NCBI RefSeq assembly: GCF_030690725.1
Contig: NZ_JAUYGD010000011.1
Location: forward strand, 46,304 to 110,303
Direction: 5' to 3'
Length of the DNA stretch: 64,000 nt
DNA from: Pseudomonas sp.
Lineage (GTDB): Bacteria > Pseudomonadota > Gammaproteobacteria > Pseudomonadales > Pseudomonadaceae
The notes below the pieces were generated by a model, which saw only the letters and a program-made list of their open reading frames with translations, was not told the origin of the DNA and searched no databases. The first letter of the stretch is position 1; every line of letters begins with the position of its first letter. Of the stretch, positions 28,824-38,889 are shown in pieces. The translations under genes and the position numbers were made by a program.

Positions 28824-28861
28824 GCAATAAAAAGCCGGTCAATTGACCGGCTTTTTATTGC
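28824..28861. terminator. Bidirectional terminator between bcp and perM
   Basis: A perfect 38-bp palindrome centred on AATT has the GCCGGTC/GACCGGC core flanked by AAAAA and TTTTT, so it can end both converging transcripts. Confidence 0.9.
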
Positions 28862-28868
28862 CTGCAGA

Positions 28869-29933
28869 TTAATCCGCCGCAGCCTGCTCGCTGCGCGGCC
28901 AGGCGTCGATCACCGCCTTGAACAGCGTGGCCAGCGGGATGGCGAAGAACACCCCCCAGAAGCCCCACATGCCGCCAAACAGCAGCACGGCGCAGATGAT
29001 CGCCACCGGATGCAGATTGACCGCCTCGGAGAACAGCAGCGGAACCAGGACGTTGCCATCCAGCGCCTGAATGATCCCGTAAACCACCATCAGGTAGATG
29101 AACTGATCACCAAAGCCCCACTGGAACAGCCCGATCAGCGCCACCGGCACTGTCACCACCACCGCGCCGATATACGGCACCACCACCGACAGGCCGACAA
29201 ACAAGGCCAGCAGCGCCGCATAGTTAAGCCCCAAGGCAACAAAGGCGATGTAGGTCACCACGCCGCAAATGATGATTTCGATCACCTTGCCACGGATGTA
29301 GTTGGCGATCTGCTTGTTCATCTCCTCGGCTACCTGGGTGATCAGGGCACGCTCACGCGGCAGATAACCGCGAAACCAGGCGCCGATCAGCTCCCGATCC
29401 TTGAGAAAGAAGAACACCAGAATTGGCACCAGTACCAGGTAGATCATGATGCTGACCAGCATCGGCAAGCTCGATAAGGAAAACGACAGCGCCCACTGGC
29501 CGAACTTGCCGACCTCACCACGCACGCCCTCAATCAGCTGCAGCACCTGCACATCGGTAATCAGCGTTGGGTAACGCTCCGGTAGCAGCAGAAACAGCGA
29601 CTGCCATTCCCCCAACATGCGCGGCAGCTCATTGAACAAGGTGCTCAACTGCTGCCAGAGCAGCGGCATCAACACCAGCAGAAACAACCCCAGCATGCTT
29701 AGAAACAGGGTGAACACCAGCCACACCGCCACCACCTGCGGTAAGCGCAGGCGCTCAAAGGCATTCACCAGACCCTGCATCAAAAACGCCAGCACCAGGC
29801 CCGTCAGCACCGGAGCCAGCATGCCGCCCAGATTCAGAATCGCAGCAAAACCAAGCACCAACAGCACCGCGAGCACCACCGCCTGCTCATCAGAAAAATA
29901 GCGATGCAACCAATCCTGAAACACCTTGAACAT
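28869..29933 (-). CDS. AI-2E family transporter / PerM-like permease
   Basis: The 354-aa polytopic inner-membrane protein has about eight helices (starting with AVLLVLGFAAILNLGGMLAP, and further VVTYIAFVALGLNYAALLAL). The AI-2E/UPF0118 hallmarks VPYIGAVVVTVPV and QALDGNVLVPLLFSE are present, the latter close to the family's conserved P-N-x-P region. It corresponds to PA1007 in synteny. The transported substrate is unknown for this subgroup. It stands alone, converging with bcp. Confidence 0.88.
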   Translation of the reverse strand: MFKVFQDWLHRYFSDEQAVVLAVLLVLGFAAILNLGGMLAPVLTGLVLAFLMQGLVNAFERLRLPQVVAVWLVFTLFLSMLGLFLLVLMPLLWQQLSTLFNELPRMLGEWQSLFLLLPERYPTLITDVQVLQLIEGVRGEVGKFGQWALSFSLSSLPMLVSIMIYLVLVPILVFFFLKDRELIGAWFRGYLPRERALITQVAEEMNKQIANYIRGKVIEIIICGVVTYIAFVALGLNYAALLALFVGLSVVVPYIGAVVVTVPVALIGLFQWGFGDQFIYLMVVYGIIQALDGNVLVPLLFSEAVNLHPVAIICAVLLFGGMWGFWGVFFAIPLATLFKAVIDAWPRSEQAAAD

Positions 29934-30000
29934 CGTGACTCCTTACTTGGGCAGCGCCTTTAATAGGCTGCCTCATAATCCGCACTTGTCACAGCAAACC

Positions 30001-30252
30001 CTAAGCCTTGCGCAGCCAATAACGGTACACGCCATTATCGACCTCTTCACGCAGCAGACTATGCCCCGCCAGGCTGGCGAAGGCACGGAAATCCCGCTGC
30101 GAACCAGCATCGGTGGCCTCAATCTTGAGCACAGCACCACTGGCCAGACGATTTAGCTCCAGCTTGGCCTTGAGTAAAGGTAGCGGGCAGTTCAGCCCGC
30201 AGGCGTCCAGTTGCGCGTCGAAGTCCTCGGCACGCCATTGCATATCAGTCAT
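30001..30252 (-). CDS. TusA-family sulfur-carrier-like protein
   Basis: The 83-aa protein has the TusA signature LDACGLNCPLPLLKAKLEL, with the sulfur-accepting Cys in the CPxP-like motif. The beta-alpha-beta fold continues in LKIEATDAGSQRDFRAF. TusA-type proteins relay sulfur for tRNA thiolation and other pathways. This one corresponds to PA1006, which has been linked to molybdenum cofactor homeostasis in P. aeruginosa. ATG at 30252 follows a weak GAGTGG site. It is divergent from bepA. Confidence 0.85.
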   Translation of the reverse strand: MTDMQWRAEDFDAQLDACGLNCPLPLLKAKLELNRLASGAVLKIEATDAGSQRDFRAFASLAGHSLLREEVDNGVYRYWLRKA

Positions 30253-30358
30253 TGAGCCACTCCAGGAAGGCCGCAAGGATACCCAAGGCCGCACAACCCT
30301 GGCCAGCACAGCCGCCAGCCAGCTACAGTAGCGCCTTTGTTCGACACGAGCTTTGTGC

Positions 30359-31792
30359 ATGAGCCTTCTGCGCCCTACCCTGTTGACGCTGGCCTGCCTG
30401 CTGGCAGCCCCCGCCATGGCCAGTGACCTGCCCTCCCTTGGCGATGCCAGTTCCGCCATCGTTTCCCCGCAGCAAGAACACCAACTGGGCCGCGCCTGGC
30501 TAAGCCTGGTACGCGGCCAGGTCAGCCAGCTCGACGATCCACAGCTCAAGGACTTCGTCGAAACCAGCGTCTATCGCCTGAGCGAAACCAGCCAGCTGCA
30601 GGATCGCCGCCTGGAGTTCGTCCTGCTCAACAGCCCGCAGATCAACGCCTTCGCCGCACCCGGCGGGATTGTCGGGGTCAACGGCGGCCTGTTTCTCTAT
30701 GCGCAGACTGAAGCCGAATACGCCTCGGTCATGGCTCACGAACTGGCGCACTTGTCGCAACGCCACTTTGCCCGCGGCCTGGAAGCCCAGCAGCGCATGC
30801 AGATCCCGGTCATGGCCGGCCTGCTCGCTGGTATCGTCGCGGCGGCTGCCGGCGCTGGCGACTTAGGCATCGCCGCCATCGCTTCGACCCAGGCCGCGGC
30901 CATGCAGGAGCAGCGACGCTTCTCTCGGCAGAACGAGCAGGAAGCCGACCGAATCGGCCTGGTCAACCTGGAAAAAGCCGGCTTCGACCCACGCGCCATG
31001 CCCAGCATGTTCGAGCGCCTGATGCGCCAATACCGCTACGACCGCAAGCCGCCGGAATTCCTTCTCACTCACCCGGTGTCGGAGTCGCGCATCGCCGACA
31101 CCCGCAACCGTGCCGAACAGTACAAAGCCACAGGCATCACCGACAGCGTGCGCTACCAGCTGATGCGCGCACGCGTGCAGCTGACCTATGAAGAAACCCC
31201 AGGGGTCGCCGCCAAGCGTTTTCGCAACATGCTCGACGAAAACCCACAGCTGGAAGCCGCCCGCTACGGCCTGGCGATTGCCCAGATCAAAAGCGGCCAG
31301 CACAAGGAGGCCCGCGAGTCCCTGCAACCGCTGCTGGCGAACTCCCCCAACGATGTGGCCTACAACCTGGCGCAAGTTGAACTGGACATGGCCGCCAATC
31401 GCCTGAGCGACGCGCAAAGCCGGATTACCCGGCTGCTGACCCTCTACCCGAACAACTACCCGGTCAACCAGGCACATATCGACCTACTGATGAAGCAGAG
31501 TCGCATTCAGGAAGCCGAGCGCGCCCTCGACGATATGCTGAAAAGCCGCGGCAAGGACCCGGACGTCTGGTACCAGGTGGCTGAAGTACGCGGCCTGAGC
31601 GGCAACACCATCGGCTTGCACCAAGCCCGTGGCGAATTCTTCGCCCTGGTCGGCGACTACAACCAGGCCCTGGAACAACTCGACTTCGCCAAACGCCGCG
31701 CCAGCAACAACTTCCAACTGGCCTCACGCATCGACGCCAGGCAGCGCGAGCTGATGGAAGAAAAACGCATCATCGAGCAGATGCTGCGCTAG
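30359..31792 (+). CDS. bepA: Periplasmic M48 metalloprotease with TPR repeats (BepA-like)
   Basis: The 477-aa protein has a signal peptide (cleavage near AMA|SDLP). An M48 peptidase domain carries the zinc motif VMAHELAHLSQRH (HExxH) and the third ligand in RQNEQEADRIGLVNL. Four or more TPR-like helices follow from about residue 275 (YGLAIAQIKSGQHKEARES onward). BepA degrades or helps assemble outer-membrane proteins such as LptD. ATG 30359 is used rather than an in-frame TTG six bases upstream. A dispersed inverted repeat starts just after the stop. Confidence 0.92.
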   Translation: MSLLRPTLLTLACLLAAPAMASDLPSLGDASSAIVSPQQEHQLGRAWLSLVRGQVSQLDDPQLKDFVETSVYRLSETSQLQDRRLEFVLLNSPQINAFAAPGGIVGVNGGLFLYAQTEAEYASVMAHELAHLSQRHFARGLEAQQRMQIPVMAGLLAGIVAAAAGAGDLGIAAIASTQAAAMQEQRRFSRQNEQEADRIGLVNLEKAGFDPRAMPSMFERLMRQYRYDRKPPEFLLTHPVSESRIADTRNRAEQYKATGITDSVRYQLMRARVQLTYEETPGVAAKRFRNMLDENPQLEAARYGLAIAQIKSGQHKEARESLQPLLANSPNDVAYNLAQVELDMAANRLSDAQSRITRLLTLYPNNYPVNQAHIDLLMKQSRIQEAERALDDMLKSRGKDPDVWYQVAEVRGLSGNTIGLHQARGEFFALVGDYNQALEQLDFAKRRASNNFQLASRIDARQRELMEEKRIIEQMLR

Positions 31793-31798
31793 CCCTAC

Positions 31799-31884
31799 GT
31801 AGCCCGTATAAGCCCTGGCGCAATCCGGGAAACATCGCGCAGACAGAACCGCGCCCCGGACTGCGCTGCGCTTGTTCGGGCTAC
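31799..31884. repeat. Dispersed intergenic inverted repeat
   Basis: GTAGCCCG (31799-31806) pairs with CGGGCTAC (31877-31884), and further inside there is partial pairing of GCCCTGGCGCAATCCGGG with CCCCGGACTGCGCTGCGC. Such GTAGCCCG-bounded modules are common between Pseudomonas genes. It contains no coding potential. Confidence 0.55.
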
Positions 31885-31961
31885 CGTTCAGCAACGGCCG
31901 CTTTTGCGGGTGGCGCAATAGATGCGTGGGCTGCTCCTCTCTCCCTCATAGGGCGTTGGGG

Positions 31962-33020
31962 CTAGGCGTTGCCACTCAACTTGAGCCGCGCCGCCTGGGT
32001 GAAATCGAGCATGCGCTTGAGCGGCTTGATCGCTTTGGGGATCAATGCTGGGTCGACGAATATCTCGTTACTGCCCTCGCGCAGGCACTCCAGGGTGCGC
32101 TGCAGGGTATTCATTGCCATCCATGGGCAATGCGCGCAGCTGCGGCAAGTCGCGCCGTTACCGGCGGTTGGGGCGGCGACAAACTCCTTGTCCGGACACA
32201 GCTGCTGCATCTTGTAGAAGATGCCGGCGTCGGTGGCGACGATAAAGGTCTTGTTTGGCAGACGCTGCGCAGCAGCGATCAGCTGGCTGGTAGAACCCAC
32301 TGCATCGGCCAGATCGATCACTGCGGTCGGCGACTCGGGGTGAACCAGCACGGCGGCATCCGGATACAGCGCTTTCATGTCTTCCAGCTGCTTGGCTTTG
32401 AACTCTTCGTGGACGATGCAGGCACCGTCCCACAGCAGCATGTCCGCGCCGGTTTTATTCTGGATATAACGACCCAGATGCTGGTCCGGCGCCCAGATTA
32501 TGCTTTCGCCGTTGTCCATCAGGTGCTCGACGATTTCCACCGCACAACTGGAGGTCACCACCCAATCGGCGCGCGCCTTCACCGCCGCCGAGGTATTGGC
32601 ATACACCACCACCGTGCGTTGCGGATGCTGATCGCAGAACGCTGAGAACTCTTCCACCGGGCAACCCAGATCGAGCGAGCAGGTCGCTTCGAGCGTCGGC
32701 ATCAGCACGCGCTTTTCCGGATTAAGAATTTTCGCCGTTTCGCCCATAAATTTTACGCCAGCCACCAGCACGGTCTGCGCCGGATGCTGATTGCCGAAAC
32801 GGGCCATTTCCAGCGAGTCGGAAACGCAGCCGCCGGTTTCCTCGGCCAGCGCCTGCAGCACCGGGTCGCAGTAATAGTGCGCCACCAGCACGGCGTTCTG
32901 CTTTTTCAGCTCGGCAGCGATTTCAGCGCGGTAAAAAGCCTCTTGCTCAGGCGTCAACGGCTTGGGCTGCTTGGCATCGAGGTGGGCTTGCACCAGCAGG
33001 CGTTCGGAAATCTGGGTCAT
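31962..33020 (-). CDS. nadA: Quinolinate synthase
   Basis: NadA condenses iminoaspartate with dihydroxyacetone phosphate to quinolinate in NAD synthesis. The 352-aa protein has the family pattern [19 protein letters not shown], the second Cys region [12 protein letters not shown] and the C-terminal [13 protein letters not shown] cluster supplying ligands for the oxygen-sensitive [4Fe-4S] centre. ATG 33020 (MTQISERLL) is the conserved start; the frame upstream lacks similarity. It is transcribed away from tRNA-Lys and sits directly beside it, unlike PAO1 where many genes separate the two. Confidence 0.96.
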   Translation of the reverse strand: MTQISERLLVQAHLDAKQPKPLTPEQEAFYRAEIAAELKKQNAVLVAHYYCDPVLQALAEETGGCVSDSLEMARFGNQHPAQTVLVAGVKFMGETAKILNPEKRVLMPTLEATCSLDLGCPVEEFSAFCDQHPQRTVVVYANTSAAVKARADWVVTSSCAVEIVEHLMDNGESIIWAPDQHLGRYIQNKTGADMLLWDGACIVHEEFKAKQLEDMKALYPDAAVLVHPESPTAVIDLADAVGSTSQLIAAAQRLPNKTFIVATDAGIFYKMQQLCPDKEFVAAPTAGNGATCRSCAHCPWMAMNTLQRTLECLREGSNEIFVDPALIPKAIKPLKRMLDFTQAARLKLSGNA

Positions 33021-33125
33021 GTCATCAGGCTCTGAATATGCTTTCAGTGCAGCGAGTATACCCGCCTGCACAGCGCCGGCGCAGGCAGCTTGCAACCACG
33101 TACAGGCGGTAAAAGTTACAGATAC

Positions 33126-33167
33126 AAAAAAGCCCGAAAATTCCTTTAATCAGAACTTTCAGGCTTC
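33126..33167 (-). terminator. Terminator after tRNA-Lys
   Basis: On the reverse strand AAGCCTGAAAGTTC pairs imperfectly with GAATTTTCGGGCTT and is followed by TTTTTT, just downstream of the tRNA. Confidence 0.7.
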
Positions 33168-33190
33168 TTGACCTTCCGAGGAAGGAAATA

Positions 33191-33266
33191 TGGTGGGTCG
33201 TGTGGGATTCGAACCTACGACCAATTGGTTAAAAGCCAACTGCTCTACCAACTGAGCTAACGACCC
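33191..33266 (-). tRNA. tRNA-Lys (anticodon TTT)
   Basis: The 76-nt gene has a GGGTCGT/ACGACCC acceptor stem, D-loop AGCTCAGTTGGTAGAGC, an anticodon loop CTTTTAA giving TTT, T-arm GTTCGAATCC, discriminator A and encoded CCA. In P. aeruginosa this locus is a known genomic-island integration site; no island is present here. Confidence 0.97.
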
Positions 33267-33323
33267 GACGCGAGGCGCATGATACTGATTTAATTCAGAA
33301 ATTCAACTCTTCGCGAAAACTTT

Positions 33324-33998
33324 TTAGAAATAACGAGTGGGATCTACCAGCCCAGCGGTAGCAAAACCCGCCGCGCGCAGACGGCAGCTGTCGCATTTTC
33401 CGCAGGCGCGCCCCTCATCATCAGCCTGATAGCAGGAGACAGTCAGCGCGTAATCAACGCCCTGCTGAACGCCTGCCTGGACGATCTCGGCCTTGCTCAT
33501 GGCCTGCAGCGGAGCCTGAATGCGAAAGCCCTGCCCTTCTACACCGGCCTTGGTAGCCAGATTGGCCATGCGCTCAAAGGCCTCAATAAACTCCGGACGG
33601 CAATCCGGGTAACCGGAATAATCCACCGCGTTGACGCCGATAAAAATATCTCGCGCACCCAGCACCTCAGCCCAACCCAGCGCGAGGGACAGGAACACCG
33701 TATTGCGGGCTGGCACGTAAGTCACCGGAATGCCTTCGCTAGGACTTTCCGGCACCTCGATACTGGAATCAGTCAGCGCCGAGCCGCCCATGCCATTGAG
33801 ATTAAGGCCGATCACCTTGTGCTCGACCACACCCAGTTGCCGCGCCACTTGCTCGGCCGCTTGCAATTCGGAGCGGTGACGCTGACCGTAATCGAAACTC
33901 ATGGTGTAGCAGCTGTAGCCATCGGCCTTGGCCAACGCCACCACGGTGGCCGAATCCAAACCACCTGACAGCAGGATTACCGCTTTCTTATCGCTCAT
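33324..33998 (-). CDS. queC: 7-cyano-7-deazaguanine (preQ0) synthase
   Basis: QueC converts carboxydeazaguanine to preQ0 with ATP and ammonia in queuosine synthesis. The 224-aa protein has the PP-loop [13 protein letters not shown], the [11 protein letters not shown] motif and the C-terminal zinc site SCYQADD...[14 protein letters not shown] 33998 is one base from the stop of queE (34000), so the two are translationally linked. The catalytic residues all look intact. Confidence 0.96.
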   Translation of the reverse strand: MSDKKAVILLSGGLDSATVVALAKADGYSCYTMSFDYGQRHRSELQAAEQVARQLGVVEHKVIGLNLNGMGGSALTDSSIEVPESPSEGIPVTYVPARNTVFLSLALGWAEVLGARDIFIGVNAVDYSGYPDCRPEFIEAFERMANLATKAGVEGQGFRIQAPLQAMSKAEIVQAGVQQGVDYALTVSCYQADDEGRACGKCDSCRLRAAGFATAGLVDPTRYF

Positions 33999-33999
33999 A

Positions 34000-34647
34000 T
34001 CAATGTCCCGGCTCATCATTCCAGAGAATCTTGTGCAACTGCATTTGCAGGCGTACTGGCAGATTGTCGGCAATGATCCACTCGGCCAGCGAGCGTGCTT
34101 CCAGCTCATGATGACTGGGCGACATCAGCACTTCGCTAACGCGCTGATCCAGGCGGTACTGGATCAGTTTGCTCACCGCCCAGTCGTAATCCTCGCGCGA
34201 ACAGATAACGAACTTGACCTGATCATTGGCCGTCAGCAGATCGATGTTCTCGTAGCGATTGCGCGCCACTTCGGCCGAGCCTGGGGTTTTCAGGTCGAGC
34301 ACTTTGCTCACCCGCGGGTCGACCGCCGATACATCCAACGCGCCACTGGTTTCCAGCGACACTTCATAGCCGGCATCACACAGACGCTTGAGCAAAGGAA
34401 TGCAATTGGGCTGGGCCAACGGCTCACCGCCGGTCACACAGATATAGCGCGGCTTGTAGCCGGCGACCTGCTCGAAAATGGCGTCCAGCGACATGATCTC
34501 GCCACCACTGAAGGCATAGGCGGTGTCGCAGTATTGGCAACGCAGAGGGCAGCCGGTCAGGCGAACGAACACAGTCGGCAAGCCGGCGGTGCGCGTCTCG
34601 CCCTGCAGCGAGTAGAAAATCTCGGTAATTCGCAGGGTATCTTGCAT
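34000..34647 (-). CDS. queE: 7-carboxy-7-deazaguanine synthase (radical SAM)
   Basis: QueE rearranges carboxytetrahydropterin to carboxydeazaguanine, the step before QueC. The 215-aa radical SAM protein has [15 protein letters not shown] and the cluster motif [10 protein letters not shown] (CxxxCxxC), with [10 protein letters not shown] as the SAM-binding GGE motif. ATG 34647 matches the family start; a GTG nine bases upstream is possible. It heads a two-gene queE-queC unit downstream of the tol-pal operon terminator. Confidence 0.95.
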   Translation of the reverse strand: MQDTLRITEIFYSLQGETRTAGLPTVFVRLTGCPLRCQYCDTAYAFSGGEIMSLDAIFEQVAGYKPRYICVTGGEPLAQPNCIPLLKRLCDAGYEVSLETSGALDVSAVDPRVSKVLDLKTPGSAEVARNRYENIDLLTANDQVKFVICSREDYDWAVSKLIQYRLDQRVSEVLMSPSHHELEARSLAEWIIADNLPVRLQMQLHKILWNDEPGH

Positions 34648-34717
34648 ATCAGCCACGGGCGTGACAGCTAAACAGGCCGTCCGCCTCCGTTGCGGGAAAA
34701 GGGGGGCGGATTCTAAC

Positions 34718-34744
34718 GAAAAAACCCGCGCAAAGCGCGGGTTT
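34718..34744 (-). terminator. Terminator of the tol-pal operon
   Basis: A 9-bp stem (AAACCCGCG/CGCGGGTTT) is followed by a reverse-strand T run, just after cpoB. Confidence 0.85.
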
Positions 34745-34764
34745 CTTGATTCGAAGTTCAGCTT

Positions 34765-35586
34765 TTACGGCAAACGCTGCAAATCACGCTGCGCCAACTG
34801 AGCAGCTGAACTGCCCGGGTACTGCACAATAACCTGCTGCAGAATACCTTTGGCCTTGTCGCTATTACCCAGACGCTGCTCGACATCAGCCAGCTTGAAC
34901 AGCGAGTCCGGCACCTTGGCGTGGCTTGGATAGGTCTGACTGACCCGTGCAAATGCCTGGCCCGCGCCTTGTAGATCACCCTTGGCCAAATTCACCTCGC
35001 CCAGCCAGTATTGCGCGTTACCGGCGTACTGACTGTTCGGGTATTTGCGCAAGAAGGCGGCAAACGCCTGGCTGGCTTTGTCGAAGTCCTTGGCTTTGAT
35101 CAAGTCAAAGGCAGCTTCGTAGAACAGCTTTTCCTTTGCAGGATCAGCCGGCTCATTGCTGGCCGGAGTTTGCGCCTGCCCCGCCGCTGGCGGAGTCGGT
35201 GTACCGCTGGCATTGATCGCGCCAGCAGCTGAAGAATTCTGGTTGGTCGCAGCACCTGCCGCACCACCACTTACACGCCGATCAAGATCCTGATAACGCT
35301 CCAGGCTTTCTTGCTTCAGACGTTGAATCTCATTCTGTTGTTCTTCCAGCGTACCGCGCAGCTGCGCGATCTCTTCCTGCATCTGCTGCAACTGGTTGAA
35401 CAGCATGCCCTGCGCCGAGACAGGGGCCGCAGCCCCTGTCCCGGCGTAGGTGCCGGACGTACCATAACCAGCAGGCGGGTAACTGCTGCCGTAACCGGCA
35501 TTGTTATCCACCACGGGAACCTCAGCCCACGCCGCAAGCGGCAGGCTGAGCGCCAAAACGGTTAAAGCACGGCGGCACGTACGCAT
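34765..35586 (-). CDS. cpoB: Cell division coordinator CpoB (YbgF)
   Basis: The 273-aa periplasmic protein has a signal peptide (ending AAWA|EVPVV) and an N-terminal coiled coil (QLQQMQEEIAQLRGTLEEQQ and on) that drives trimerisation. A Ala/Thr/Pro linker follows, then three TPR repeats (FYEAAFDLIKAKDFDKASQAF, YWLGEVNLAKGDLQGAGQAF, LFKLADVEQRLGNSDKAKGI). CpoB connects Tol energy transduction with PBP1B during septal peptidoglycan synthesis. It is the last gene of the tol-pal operon, 6 bp after pal. Confidence 0.94.
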   Translation of the reverse strand: MRTCRRALTVLALSLPLAAWAEVPVVDNNAGYGSSYPPAGYGTSGTYAGTGAAAPVSAQGMLFNQLQQMQEEIAQLRGTLEEQQNEIQRLKQESLERYQDLDRRVSGGAAGAATNQNSSAAGAINASGTPTPPAAGQAQTPASNEPADPAKEKLFYEAAFDLIKAKDFDKASQAFAAFLRKYPNSQYAGNAQYWLGEVNLAKGDLQGAGQAFARVSQTYPSHAKVPDSLFKLADVEQRLGNSDKAKGILQQVIVQYPGSSAAQLAQRDLQRLP

Positions 35587-35592
35587 ATCGAA

Positions 35593-36090
35593 TTACTTAC
35601 GCAGTTCGACGCGACGGTTTTGAGCCCACGAGGACTCGTCGTTGCCAGTGGCGATTGCACGCTCTTCACCGTAGGAAACCAGTTCCAGTTGAGCCGGGGA
35701 AACGCCCTGCAGTACCAGGTAACGCTGCACAGCTTTGGCGCGACGCTCGCCCAGAGCCATGTTGTATTCACGAGTACCGCGCTCGTCAGCGTGGCCTTCC
35801 AGAACTACGCGAGCGCCGTTGCCTTGCAGGTCACGGGCGTGCACGTCCAGAGCGCGCATGGCCTCTGGCTTCAGGTCGGAGCTGTCGTATTCGAAGTAGA
35901 AGGTGGTGATAGCGCGCAGAGCAGCTTCTTCGCTCAGGCTGCCATCAACAGCGCCAGTGTTGGCACCGTAACCAGCGTTAGGATCGGTAGCGCCTTCGCC
36001 AGCAGCGTCGCCGCCTTTCGAGGAGCAACCAACTGCAACGGCCAGAGCCAGGCTCAGGGCAGCAAACTTACCAAATTTCAGCATTTCCAT
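35593..36090 (-). CDS. pal: Peptidoglycan-associated lipoprotein Pal (OprL)
   Basis: The 165-aa lipoprotein has a lipobox VAVGCSS and an OmpA-like C-terminal domain with [36 protein letters not shown] and the terminal WAQNRRVEL, which binds diaminopimelate in peptidoglycan. It matches P. aeruginosa OprL closely in its N-terminus ([12 protein letters not shown]). The ATG at 36090 is chosen because AGGAG lies 7 bases ahead; the adjacent ATG at 36093 is too close. It tethers the outer membrane to the wall and partners TolB and CpoB. Confidence 0.96.
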   Translation of the reverse strand: MEMLKFGKFAALSLALAVAVGCSSKGGDAAGEGATDPNAGYGANTGAVDGSLSEEAALRAITTFYFEYDSSDLKPEAMRALDVHARDLQGNGARVVLEGHADERGTREYNMALGERRAKAVQRYLVLQGVSPAQLELVSYGEERAIATGNDESSWAQNRRVELRK

Positions 36091-36158
36091 CATGTAACTC
36101 CTAATGAACCCCAGTGTGTTAAGCAGTATTTCAGACAGCAAAAAGGTGTAGCGCCGCA

Positions 36159-37457
36159 TCAGTTCAGGTAAGGGGACCAAGAAGGCTCTCGAACTTCGCC
36201 TTGAGCGGTAGGAAGAGGGAGCCTCACGCGACCATTGGTGGACGCTAATACCAAGACTCCCCGGCCCTGCTGGCGGGTGGCGTAGATTACCATGGTGCCG
36301 TTAGGCGCGACAGTAGGCGACTCGTCCAGACTGGTATCTGAAAGTATCCGCAAATTACCACGCTGCAGGTCTTGGGCCGCCACTTTGAACACGGTGTAAC
36401 CATCCTGGCGGTGAATCATCACCAGGGTCTTCTCATCAGCAGATAGTTTCGGGTTGGCGTTGTAGTTTCCGATAAAGGTCACACGTTCTGCCGAACCACC
36501 ATTGATGTTGGTTTTGTAGATTTGCGGCTTACCGGAACGGTCCGAGGTGAAGTACAGGGTCTGACCGTCCTTACCCCAGAACGGTTCGGTATCGATCGAT
36601 GGCTGGTTAGTTACCCGGCGCAGCTGGCGAGTGCCCATGTCCATCACATAGATTTCTGGGTTGCCGTCACGCGACAGCACGAATGCCAGACGATTGCCGT
36701 CCGGCGACCAGGCTGGCGCGCCATTCAGGCCTTCAAAGTTGGTGATCTGCTCGCGGCGACCGGTATCGATATGCTGCACAAAGATGCGCGGACGCTTCTG
36801 CTCGAACGAAACGTAAGCAATGCGACGACCATCTGGAGCAAACGACGGCGACAGAATCGGCTCACGCGACTGGAGCAAAGTCACCGCACGAGCGCCGTCA
36901 TAGTCGGAGCGCTGCAGGGTGTAACGGGTGTTGTTGACCGCAAAACGCTCGGCAGTCACGTAGAGCATGCGGGTGGAGAACGCACCCTTCACACCGGTAA
37001 GCTTTTCAAACGACTGATCGGCGATATGGTGTGCCATGTCACGCAACTGATCGACACCGCCACCCACGCTGCCGGTCATGACCTGCTGCTGAGTGGTGAC
37101 GTTAAACAAGGCGAACTGGATCTGCAGACGCCCGGCGCTCGGCACAATGCTGCCGACCAGCACGTATTGCGCGCCCAGAGCCTGCCAGTCGCGGTAGATC
37201 ACTTCAGTCGCCTGGGTCGGCAAGCTGATCATGTTCTGCCGAGGGATCGGCTCGAACACACCGGAGTTGCGTAGGTCATTGCCGATGATTTCAGCCATGT
37301 CCTCGGGCAACACGCTGCCACCCTGCCAGCCAAACGGCACTACGGCGATGGGGGTGGCGCGATCAGTACCACTGCTGATCACCAGCGGATCAGCGGCCTG
37401 AACGGTGCCGACCAGCATGGCCAGACCGAGCAGAACAATACGCATCAGGGTATTCAC
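36159..37457 (-). CDS. tolB: Tol-Pal system beta-propeller protein TolB
   Basis: The 432-aa periplasmic protein has a signal peptide (ending TVQA|ADPL), an N-terminal alpha/beta domain ([21 protein letters not shown]) and a six-bladed propeller with repeated SPDGx[22 protein letters not shown] and [12 protein letters not shown] blades. TolB binds Pal at the propeller face. It overlaps tolA by 4 bp (ATGA) and precedes pal by 68 bp. Confidence 0.96.
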   Translation of the reverse strand: MNTLMRIVLLGLAMLVGTVQAADPLVISSGTDRATPIAVVPFGWQGGSVLPEDMAEIIGNDLRNSGVFEPIPRQNMISLPTQATEVIYRDWQALGAQYVLVGSIVPSAGRLQIQFALFNVTTQQQVMTGSVGGGVDQLRDMAHHIADQSFEKLTGVKGAFSTRMLYVTAERFAVNNTRYTLQRSDYDGARAVTLLQSREPILSPSFAPDGRRIAYVSFEQKRPRIFVQHIDTGRREQITNFEGLNGAPAWSPDGNRLAFVLSRDGNPEIYVMDMGTRQLRRVTNQPSIDTEPFWGKDGQTLYFTSDRSGKPQIYKTNINGGSAERVTFIGNYNANPKLSADEKTLVMIHRQDGYTVFKVAAQDLQRGNLRILSDTSLDESPTVAPNGTMVIYATRQQGRGVLVLASTNGRVRLPLPTAQGEVREPSWSPYLN

Positions 37458-38404
37458 AGACCTAAATCCTCCGGTTTGAAGACAGCGCGACGCTGCCGGT
37501 ATAGGCGATCAAAAGTGGCACGGTCCAGTTGCTGCATTTCAGCAATACGTCCAACGTTACGCACCGCTTGCACGGCCGAGTTATCAAATGGCGAGTCGCC
37601 ACTGGAGCGCGTCACGCTGGCATTGGTTATGGTGCCATCAGGCAGCATTTCGATCAGTACTTCTACGCTCATGCCATTACGCGCCGATGGCGGGCGCCGC
37701 CACTGCTGGCTGACCAGCATAACAATCAGATCATCCAGGCTACCGGCCACCTGATCACCGACGGTATCGGCGATTGCCTGCTGACGACCGACATCCTCGG
37801 ACAACAGCTCGGCCAGTGCAGCAGCCTTCTTGTCTTCTACCGCTTTACGCTGAGCCGCCTCAGTTGCTTTCTTTTTGGCATCATCGGCAGCTTTTTTCTT
37901 CGCAGCTTCGGCGGCGGCTTTCTTTTTCGCCTCTTCTGCGGCTTTTTTCTTGGCGTCTTCAGCAGCTTTTTTCTTGGCCGCCTCATCCGCCGCTTGTTTT
38001 TTGGCTACATCGGCGAGCTTCTTCTGCTCGGCGGCCTTCTTATCGGCCTCGGCTTTCTTCGCAGCTTCCGCTTTCTGAGCCTCTTGGGCTTTCTTTTGTT
38101 CCGCGGCCTTGGCCGCTACTTTTTCCTGCTCGGCCTTTTTCTGCTCAAGCTGCTCGGTTTCATACACCGGCGCCGTGGTTTTCTTGGTTTCGCCAGCGAT
38201 TTTCTGATTGGTCTGGGTGGTGGCTTGGCTCTGCGATTGCAGCTTGTACAGGGTCGCCTGCACCACAGGCTTGGCCGGCGGTAGCTCCGGAGCAAAGGCG
38301 AAGCTGACGAACAACATGGCAAACATGATGACGTGCAGCCCCACAGCCCAGACCACAGGCCAGAACAGACTTTCCGAGGGCGAACGCTCGCGCTGGTAGT
38401 GCAT
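37454..38404 (-). CDS. tolA: Cell envelope integrity protein TolA
   Basis: The 316-aa protein has one N-terminal TM helix ([20 protein letters not shown]) with the SxxxH-like face that meets TolQR. A long Lys/Ala/Glu-rich helical domain follows (about residues 65-205, [24 protein letters not shown] repeats), then a C-terminal TonB-like domain ([23 protein letters not shown]). It spans the periplasm to reach TolB/Pal. The repetitive stretch at 37.85-38.15 kb is this helix and not a separate repeat. It overlaps tolR by one base. Confidence 0.95.
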   Translation of the reverse strand: MHYQRERSPSESLFWPVVWAVGLHVIMFAMLFVSFAFAPELPPAKPVVQATLYKLQSQSQATTQTNQKIAGETKKTTAPVYETEQLEQKKAEQEKVAAKAAEQKKAQEAQKAEAAKKAEADKKAAEQKKLADVAKKQAADEAAKKKAAEDAKKKAAEEAKKKAAAEAAKKKAADDAKKKATEAAQRKAVEDKKAAALAELLSEDVGRQQAIADTVGDQVAGSLDDLIVMLVSQQWRRPPSARNGMSVEVLIEMLPDGTITNASVTRSSGDSPFDNSAVQAVRNVGRIAEMQQLDRATFDRLYRQRRAVFKPEDLGL

Positions 38405-38856
38405 CAGGGGGCCTCGGTAATCAGCCCGACGTTACCCACGTCAGCCTGCTGCAAGCCACCCATGGCCGCCATGATGGTGCCGTAGTCAACGGTCTTGTCG
38501 CCGCGTACAAACACCTGCACCTGCTTACCGGTTGCCCGGCTCTGGCTGATGATCGCAGTCACTGCGCGGGTCATTTCTTCCAGGGTCAGCGCCTTGTCCT
38601 GCACGGTATCGACATCGACTTCGGTGCCCATATTCCAGAAATAGGTCTTGTCGGCCTTGATCGAAATGGTCAGCACCTGGGCGTTATTGTCCTGCGGCAA
38701 GACCTCACTGCTGACTTGCGGCAGATCGACCTTGACCCCTTGATTGAGCATGGGCGCGGTCACCATAAAGATCACCAGCAGTACCAACATCACATCGATG
38801 TAAGGCACCACGTTCATCTCGGCGACGGGCTTGCGTCTGTTGCGAATTCTGGCCAT
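38404..38856 (-). CDS. tolR: TolR biopolymer-transport protein
   Basis: The 150-aa ExbD/TolR family protein has one TM helix containing the essential Asp in VVPYIDVMLVLLVIFMVTAP, then a periplasmic domain (VKVDLPQV..., VFVRGDKTVDYGTIMAAMGGLQ). It forms the proton channel with TolQ. It lies between tolQ (33 bp upstream) and tolA (overlap). Confidence 0.95.
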   Translation of the reverse strand: MARIRNRRKPVAEMNVVPYIDVMLVLLVIFMVTAPMLNQGVKVDLPQVSSEVLPQDNNAQVLTISIKADKTYFWNMGTEVDVDTVQDKALTLEEMTRAVTAIISQSRATGKQVQVFVRGDKTVDYGTIMAAMGGLQQADVGNVGLITEAP

Positions 38857-38889
38857 GGCTTAAAACCTTTCGTAAAGAGTGCCTAAGGC

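Noticed and set aside
37850..38150. Apparent tandem repeat
   Set aside because: It is the repetitive Lys/Ala/Glu helix of TolA and not a DNA repeat or CRISPR array.
37529..38284. A Leu/Phe/Gly-rich forward frame resembling a membrane protein
   Set aside because: It is the antisense of the Lys/Ala-rich tolA helix; reverse-complemented AAG/GCC repeats read as Leu/Phe/Gly.
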